This document shows positions 24,805 through 28,948 of a DNA stretch of 28,948 bases, in pieces. Numbering within the stretch: position 1 is the first letter of the stretch; every line of letters begins with the position of its first letter. The translations under genes and the position numbers were made by a program. The DNA is taken from positions 1 to 28,948 of the forward strand of contig JALEPE010000098.1 of NCBI GenBank assembly GCA_022766795.1. The letters run 5' to 3'. The notes under the pieces are model-generated. The model was given only the letters and a program-made list of their open reading frames with translations. It did no database searches and was not told the DNA's origin. The stretch is from Helicobacter sp. (lineage in GTDB: Bacteria; Campylobacterota; Campylobacteria; Campylobacterales; Helicobacteraceae).

Positions 24805-24859
24805 GATTCTGGAATCTGCTTTATCATTATGAGAATTTACAATCTTTTTCTCCTCCATT

Positions 24860-24894
24860 ATTGTGCGATTCCATTGATGGAATCGTAGCAATCC
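24860..24894 (-). repeat. Dispersed palindromic repeat, copy 10 (minus orientation)
   Basis: ATTGTGC, perfect inner stem GATTCCAT-TG-ATGGAATC (24867-24884), then GTAGCAATCC. It is the inverted equivalent of copy 6 at 16509, with the same GATTCC/GGAATC inner stem and GTAGCAATCC end. Confidence 0.8.
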
Positions 24895-24938
24895 ATAATC
24901 CAAAATTTCACCTTTGATAATCGACTTTGGTTTAAAAT

Positions 24939-24977
24939 TATAAATTGCCACGAATTGCGTTGCGGTTCTACAATGAC
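24939..24977 (+). repeat. Dispersed palindromic repeat, copy 11 (plus orientation)
   Basis: TTATAAATTGCCACG ... TCTACAATGAC carries the long left end seen in copies 4 and 7 with one change. The inner stem (GAATTGC and GCGGTTC) is imperfect. Confidence 0.7.
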
Positions 24978-25123
24978 AAAGAGGTGGAATCCCACAAGGA
25001 TAAAGGGCGGAAATTGTGGAGATATAAAATTATAGATTTGTGCAAATAGGCATCTTGCGTTAGCAACAGCAAACCTGCACAAACACTTTCTGCTACGCGC
25101 TGTAACAGCATTTGCAATGACAA

Positions 25124-25819
25124 TTATCCTCCTAGATAACGTTTTTTAATCTCTTTATCCTCTAAAAGATTCTGTGCGGAATCTTCCATTACAATCTTAC
25201 CATTCTCCAGCACATAGGCGCGATTTGCAACCTTTAGCGCGGCAAAGGCATTCTGCTCCACAAGTAAAATCGTGATTCCATTTTCACGTAAATTTAAAAT
25301 AATCTCAAATAGCTCTCCCACGACTTTTGGTGCAAGTCCAAGACTGGGCTCGTCTAGCATTAGCAATTTTGGCTCACCCATTAATGCTCTTGCTATGGCA
25401 AGCATTTGTTGTTCGCCACCACTCATTGTTCCAGCCATTTGCTTGTAACGTTCTTTTAAGCGTGGGAATAGACGATACATTTTCTCGCGCATAATTGCAA
25501 AATTTTCATCATTGTGGTATGCGCCCATTCTTAGATTTTCATCTACACTAAGGTTGGTAAAAATATGTCGCCCCTCTGGCACAAGTGCAATTCCACGTCT
25601 AATGATTCTATGTGTTGGGACTTTAGAAATATTTGCGCCAAAAAAATGCACCTTACCCTCTGTCTTAACGGAATGCACGATTCCATTTAGGCTGGAAGTT
25701 TTACCTGCACCATTACTCCCAATCAATGTGATAATTTCGTGTTCTTCAATATGAAAGCTAATCCCTTTCAGTCCTACGATTAAACCATAATGCACTTCTA
25801 AATTTTCAACTTGTAGCAT
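25124..25819 (-). CDS. livF: Branched-chain amino acid ABC transporter ATPase LivF
   Basis: Second ATPase of a HAAT-family (Liv) importer. It has 231 residues, the usual LivF length. Walker A GSNGAGKT is at 34-41, the signature is MSGGEQQMLAIARAL, and Walker B LLMLDEPSLGLAP is followed by LLVEQN, the LivF form of the switch region. The start overlaps the livG 3' end by 14 nt. It is the last gene of livK-livH-livM-livG-livF. Confidence 0.93.
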   Translation of the reverse strand: MLQVENLEVHYGLIVGLKGISFHIEEHEIITLIGSNGAGKTSSLNGIVHSVKTEGKVHFFGANISKVPTHRIIRRGIALVPEGRHIFTNLSVDENLRMGAYHNDENFAIMREKMYRLFPRLKERYKQMAGTMSGGEQQMLAIARALMGEPKLLMLDEPSLGLAPKVVGELFEIILNLRENGITILLVEQNAFAALKVANRAYVLENGKIVMEDSAQNLLEDKEIKKRYLGG

Positions 25820-26579
25820 AAAAATCCCCTAAATATGCGGCAATCACTTCTGTATTATTAATGGCTTCCTGCGGTGTCCCATTAAAAAGTTTCTTACCAT
25901 AATCTAAGACTAAAACTTGCTCACAAAGCGTATTAACAAAGGGCATATCGTGCTCAATAAGCAATACGCTTAAATCAAAATCTTTTTGCATTTTAAAAAT
26001 TAGCTCACTTAGTTCTTGCGTTTCTTTGGGATTCATACCCGCAGCGGGTTCGTCTAGTAATAGTAGCTTTGGATTTGTTGCTAATGCCCTTGCAATCTCT
26101 ACTTTACGACTATTTCCATAGCTTAGCGCATTTGCGTTGAGATACATTTTGTCGCTAAGTCCCATATATTCCAGTAGCCATTGCGCCTTTTCTTTAATGC
26201 GTTTTTCTTCTTTGAAATACCTTCCCACACGAAATGCTGCCTCAAAAAAGCTATATTTTGCATTATTGTGCAAACCAATTAGCACATTATCTAAGACGCT
26301 CATTGAGTTAAATAGGCGGATATTTTGGAATGTTCGTGCGATTCCAAGATTAACGATTGTGTTGGGTTTGTATCTTGAAATATCCTTGCCTAGAAAGCTA
26401 ACTTTGCCGGCATTGGGCTTATAATTTGCAGTAATGATATTAAACATTGTTGTTTTGCCCGCGCCATTTGGACCAATTAGCCCAAAAATTTGCTTAGATT
26501 CTACTTTGAAGCTTACATTATCAATCGCCTTTAATCCTCCAAAGGCAATGCTGACATTTTCTAGTTCTAAAATAGCCAT
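25806..26579 (-). CDS. livG: Branched-chain amino acid ABC transporter ATPase LivG
   Basis: First ATPase of the Liv importer, 257 residues from the chosen ATG. Walker A GPNGAGKT is at 36-43. The signature region reads LSYGNSRKVEIARALA, and Walker B LLLLDEPAAGMNPKET carries the LivG-specific AAGMNP. LLIEHDMPFV contains the switch His. The ATG at 26579 shares one base with the livM stop and has AAGGAGG 6 nt ahead, so it is preferred to an upstream in-frame start at 26600. Confidence 0.93.
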   Translation of the reverse strand: MAILELENVSIAFGGLKAIDNVSFKVESKQIFGLIGPNGAGKTTMFNIITANYKPNAGKVSFLGKDISRYKPNTIVNLGIARTFQNIRLFNSMSVLDNVLIGLHNNAKYSFFEAAFRVGRYFKEEKRIKEKAQWLLEYMGLSDKMYLNANALSYGNSRKVEIARALATNPKLLLLDEPAAGMNPKETQELSELIFKMQKDFDLSVLLIEHDMPFVNTLCEQVLVLDYGKKLFNGTPQEAINNTEVIAAYLGDFYATS

Positions 26580-27763
26580 TATTGCCTCCTTTTGAACCAC
26601 TTAAAACGTGTTGGATTTAAATCCCAAAGTTCATTTTTGCCCATAATGCCCTCTCTTGCAAAAAGCATAATAATCAGCAGAATAAGTGAAAAAAACACCA
26701 TTCTAAGTCCGGGATATGTTCCAAAATCCGTGCCAAAGAATACCAAAGGCTGGTCTAGGAATCTAAGCCACTCGCCACCGCCAATGACTAAAATCGCCCC
26801 TAGAATCGCTCCTGTGGTGCTTCCTAATCCACCAAGCACGATAATGATTAAAAGTTGGAATGTTAGCTCAAAGCCAAAGATTTTTGGATCAATTGTTGTG
26901 AGCCAAACTGCCATTAATCCACCCCCAATTCCCTCTAAAAATGCGCTAGTCGAGAATGCAAATGTTTTGATTTTAAAGGTATTCACTCCCATTGCAATCG
27001 CGGCATCCTCATCATCGCGCACGGCTTTCATTGCACGCCCATATTTAGAATATACGATTTGTAGGATTAAAATCACCGAAGCGGTGGCTAAGATTCCACT
27101 CCAAAAAAATACGGTGATGTTTGCACCATTGCTAAAGGCGTGGGTATAGATAGTTTTTAAAAATGCGCTAAATGCGGAATCTCCACTGCTTAGTGTTAAA
27201 AGTGTGCGTTCAATGTAACCTACTACGGAATCGTGGTTGTTTGGAATCTCATTTAAGCCAATCGCGCCATTTGTCCATTCTGGCTTATTGATAGCTAGAA
27301 TTTTAATGATGAAACCAAAGCCAAGCGTTACAATGGCTAAATAATCCCCACGCACACGGAATACAGGGAATGCAAGAATTACTGCAATGATTGCGGCAAC
27401 AATCCCACTGCATAAAAGCGCGGGCAATAACTCACTATACATATTAAGCACAAAGGGGTGCGGGTCGGCTAATTGAAACATTCCCCATTTCAAGTCTGAA
27501 TCTAGTAGCATTAATGCTGTGATATACGCGCCAATGGCTACAAATCCATTGGGCTCTAAGGAAAGCTGCCCTGTTACACCATTGATAAGATTGTAACTCA
27601 CAGCTAGAATTACAAAAATAAGAATGTTATTAAAGATTCTAAGTGCGTAATCTCCTAGTAAAGTTTGTGCAGCAAAAATTAAGCAAATCACGCTTAAATA
27701 CACGCAAATATGGAATCCTAAAGTTGCCGTTGTTGGAGCTTTTGCAAAAAAAGTTTTAAACAT
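26579..27763 (-). CDS. livM: Branched-chain amino acid ABC transporter permease LivM
   Basis: Inner-membrane permease subunit, 394 residues with about ten hydrophobic segments. Family segments are visible: LSLEPNGFVAIGAYITALM near 71-90 (Glu-Pro where many homologues have Gly-Gln or similar), VTLGFGFIIKI, GRAMKAVRDDEDAAIAMGVN (the cytoplasmic EAA-like loop that meets the ATPases) and LGGLGSTTGAILGA. TAGGAG precedes the ATG, and the gap to livH is 9 nt. It pairs with LivH to form the channel. Confidence 0.92.
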   Translation of the reverse strand: MFKTFFAKAPTTATLGFHICVYLSVICLIFAAQTLLGDYALRIFNNILIFVILAVSYNLINGVTGQLSLEPNGFVAIGAYITALMLLDSDLKWGMFQLADPHPFVLNMYSELLPALLCSGIVAAIIAVILAFPVFRVRGDYLAIVTLGFGFIIKILAINKPEWTNGAIGLNEIPNNHDSVVGYIERTLLTLSSGDSAFSAFLKTIYTHAFSNGANITVFFWSGILATASVILILQIVYSKYGRAMKAVRDDEDAAIAMGVNTFKIKTFAFSTSAFLEGIGGGLMAVWLTTIDPKIFGFELTFQLLIIIVLGGLGSTTGAILGAILVIGGGEWLRFLDQPLVFFGTDFGTYPGLRMVFFSLILLIIMLFAREGIMGKNELWDLNPTRFKWFKRRQ

Positions 27764-27772
27764 TATTAACTC

Positions 27773-28672
27773 CTAAAAACGACTTTTTTCTAAACGCCAA
27801 TCGCCCATAATTCCAACCGGGCGGAATAGCAACACTAAAATCAAAAACAAAAATGCAAAGGCATCTTTATATCCTCCAAGCTCTGGAAATATTGCAACTG
27901 CCATTACCTCTGTAAAGCCCAAAATAAATCCACCAAGCACCGCTCCACCTACACTTCCGATTCCACCTAATACTGCAGCAGCAAAGGCTTTTAGCCCAAT
28001 TAAAACACCCATTAAAGGATCAATAGTAGGATAGGAAATCGCATAGAATATTCCACCAACTCCCGCTAACATACTGCCAATGGCAAAAACAAGCGCAATA
28101 ATAGAATTAACATTAATCCCCATTAGGCGCACGGTATTGATGTCAAATGCGCTTGCACGGATTGCCATTCCTTGTTTTGTATGGTGTAAGAATCGCAAGA
28201 GTGCAATAAGAAAAATAAGTGTTACAAGCGGCACAATGAGCGTAATGGTTGTTAAATTAATTCCAAAAAGTGTAATGGGCTGGACAAAAAATTCTGGTGC
28301 ATTAAAGAATCTAGGTGTAGAGCCAAAAAACACATTAAACACATTTTCCAAAAAGAAGCTCACGCCAATGGCAGTAATTAACATAGAGATTCTAGGTGCA
28401 TTGCGTAAAGGTGTGTAGGCAACTTTATCAATAATAACCCCCAAGCCTCCACATAATAGCACGGATACAATTACAGCGGCATAAAAGGGTAATCCAAATG
28501 CACCTACTGCAAAAAAGACTAAAAACGCCCCAACCATCATAATATCTGCGTGGGCAAAGTTGATAAGGCGCAAACAGCCATACACCATTGTGTAACCAAT
28601 GGCGATTAGTGCATACATACTGCCAAGACTTAAGCCGTTAATACATTGTTGAAAAAATGTTAAAATATCCAA
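27773..28672 (-). CDS. livH: Branched-chain amino acid ABC transporter permease LivH
   Basis: Inner-membrane permease subunit of the Liv importer, 299 residues and about eight helices. Typical LivH pieces are NGLSLGSMYALIAIGYTMVY at the N-terminus, LRLINFAHADIMMVGAF, RASAFDINTVRLMGINVN (the ATPase-contact loop) and LGGIGSVGGAVLGGF. The start codon is TTG at 28672, supported by AAGG 7 nt ahead and by the position of the conserved N-terminus. The gap to the binding-protein gene is 15 nt. Confidence 0.93.
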   Translation of the reverse strand: MDILTFFQQCINGLSLGSMYALIAIGYTMVYGCLRLINFAHADIMMVGAFLVFFAVGAFGLPFYAAVIVSVLLCGGLGVIIDKVAYTPLRNAPRISMLITAIGVSFFLENVFNVFFGSTPRFFNAPEFFVQPITLFGINLTTITLIVPLVTLIFLIALLRFLHHTKQGMAIRASAFDINTVRLMGINVNSIIALVFAIGSMLAGVGGIFYAISYPTIDPLMGVLIGLKAFAAAVLGGIGSVGGAVLGGFILGFTEVMAVAIFPELGGYKDAFAFLFLILVLLFRPVGIMGDWRLEKSRF

Positions 28673-28687
28673 ATAATTACCTTAAGT

Positions 28688-28948
28688 TTAAGGATTCACG
28701 GTTGTTTTATAGATTAATTGTCCGTCTTTAACTTCGTTAATCACGGCACTGCGGATAGATTCCCCATTTTGCAATGAGAATGTGCCACTAATACCCTCAT
28801 AATCTTTCACATTGCGGATTTTGTCATTAATGCATTCTTTATCGCTAGCACCACATTGTTCAATCGCTTGAATAGCAATTCCATACGCGTCCGCCAACAT
28901 CGCACTAAATGTGCTAACGGGTTCTTTGTAGGTGGCTTCATAGTCCTT
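28688..28948 (-). CDS. livK: Periplasmic Leu/Ile/Val-type binding protein, C-terminal part (cut by window edge)
   Basis: The last 86 residues of a type I periplasmic binding protein, open to the right edge. SAMLADAYGIAIQAIEQCG, the KIRNVKDYEGISGTFSL segment and the final strand VKDGQLIYKTTVNP match the C-terminal end of LivJ/LivK-type proteins, where an 'F.G..G' turn is usual. It would deliver substrate to LivHMGF. Its position at the head of the operon supports this. Whether the ligand is a branched-chain amino acid or another compound cannot be judged from this part. Confidence 0.8.
   Translation of the reverse strand, partial: KDYEATYKEPVSTFSAMLADAYGIAIQAIEQCGASDKECINDKIRNVKDYEGISGTFSLQNGESIRSAVINEVKDGQLIYKTTVNP

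Larger units (their letters stand above)
24805..25123. other. Convergent, repeat-filled spacer between argD and livF
   Basis: No credible gene in 319 nt. It contains two dispersed palindromes and, from 25030 to 25118, a diverged region that starts TTATAGATTTGTGC and ends TTTGCAATGACA, like the family ends. Inside it TTTGTGCA (25037-25044) and TGCACAAA (25076-25083) are inverted. A small frame on the minus strand is repeat translation. Confidence 0.6.

Noticed and set aside
24858..25082. Open frame of 74 codons on the minus strand downstream of livF
   Set aside because: It spans repeat copies 10 and 11 and shows no family resemblance.
12262..25118. CRISPR-like array
   Set aside because: The repeats are scattered, in both orientations, diverged and not separated by uniform spacers; no cas gene is present.

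Overview
The window is a gene-dense, AT-rich stretch of a bacterial chromosome with short spacers and many overlapping stop/start codons. Gene content and order point to Campylobacterota, most likely an enterohepatic Helicobacter. The bamD-lon pair beside fliW, the lctP-lutABC cluster and the tig-clpP-def cluster all resemble arrangements I know from H. pylori and Campylobacter. An argD gene and a livKHMGF transporter, by contrast, are not what I expect in H. pylori. The genus is inferred from memory of these arrangements, not from a search.

Layout. 2-3193 (+): ftsK, cut at its 5' end by the window edge, with a very long Gln/Thr/Ala/Pro linker. 3281-6794 (+): protein-quality operon tig-clpP-[degenerate GGDEF protein]-def. 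6943-7482 (+): gamma-class carbonic anhydrase-like protein. 7619-12100 (+): lactate import and oxidation operon lctP-lutA-lutB-lutC behind a perfect TATAAT box. 12431-15553 (-): a decayed tetR-hlyD-ABC ATPase-ABC permease efflux operon. TetR is truncated, hlyD has lost its start and has an in-frame stop, and the ATPase has two in-frame stops and a damaged Walker A motif; only the permease is intact. 15953-18112 (-): ruvX and a GT4-type glycosyltransferase among dispersed palindromes. 18113-20173 (-): fliW-proC-miaA. It is divergent from 20425-23540 (+), bamD-lon, followed by argD (23614-24804, +). 24805-25123 is a repeat-filled convergent spacer. 25124-28948 (-): livF-livG-livM-livH and the 3' end of the livK/livJ-type binding protein, which runs off the right edge.

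The most notable unexplained structure is a family of about a dozen short imperfect palindromes. Their outer arms are ATTGC...GCAAT, with a variable inner stem whose two arms covary. Copies lie only between genes, from 12.2 to 18.1 kb and from 24.8 to 25.1 kb. Two pairs of inverted copies form similar composite units of 97 and 95 bp. Other points of interest are the GGDEF protein whose signature motif reads ENGIF, placed inside the clpP-def operon, and the step-by-step decay of the efflux operon.

No rRNA, tRNA, CRISPR array, transposase or phage gene was seen. I did not find a clear new defence or metabolic system. The repeat family and the degenerate GGDEF protein are the best candidates for something under-described.
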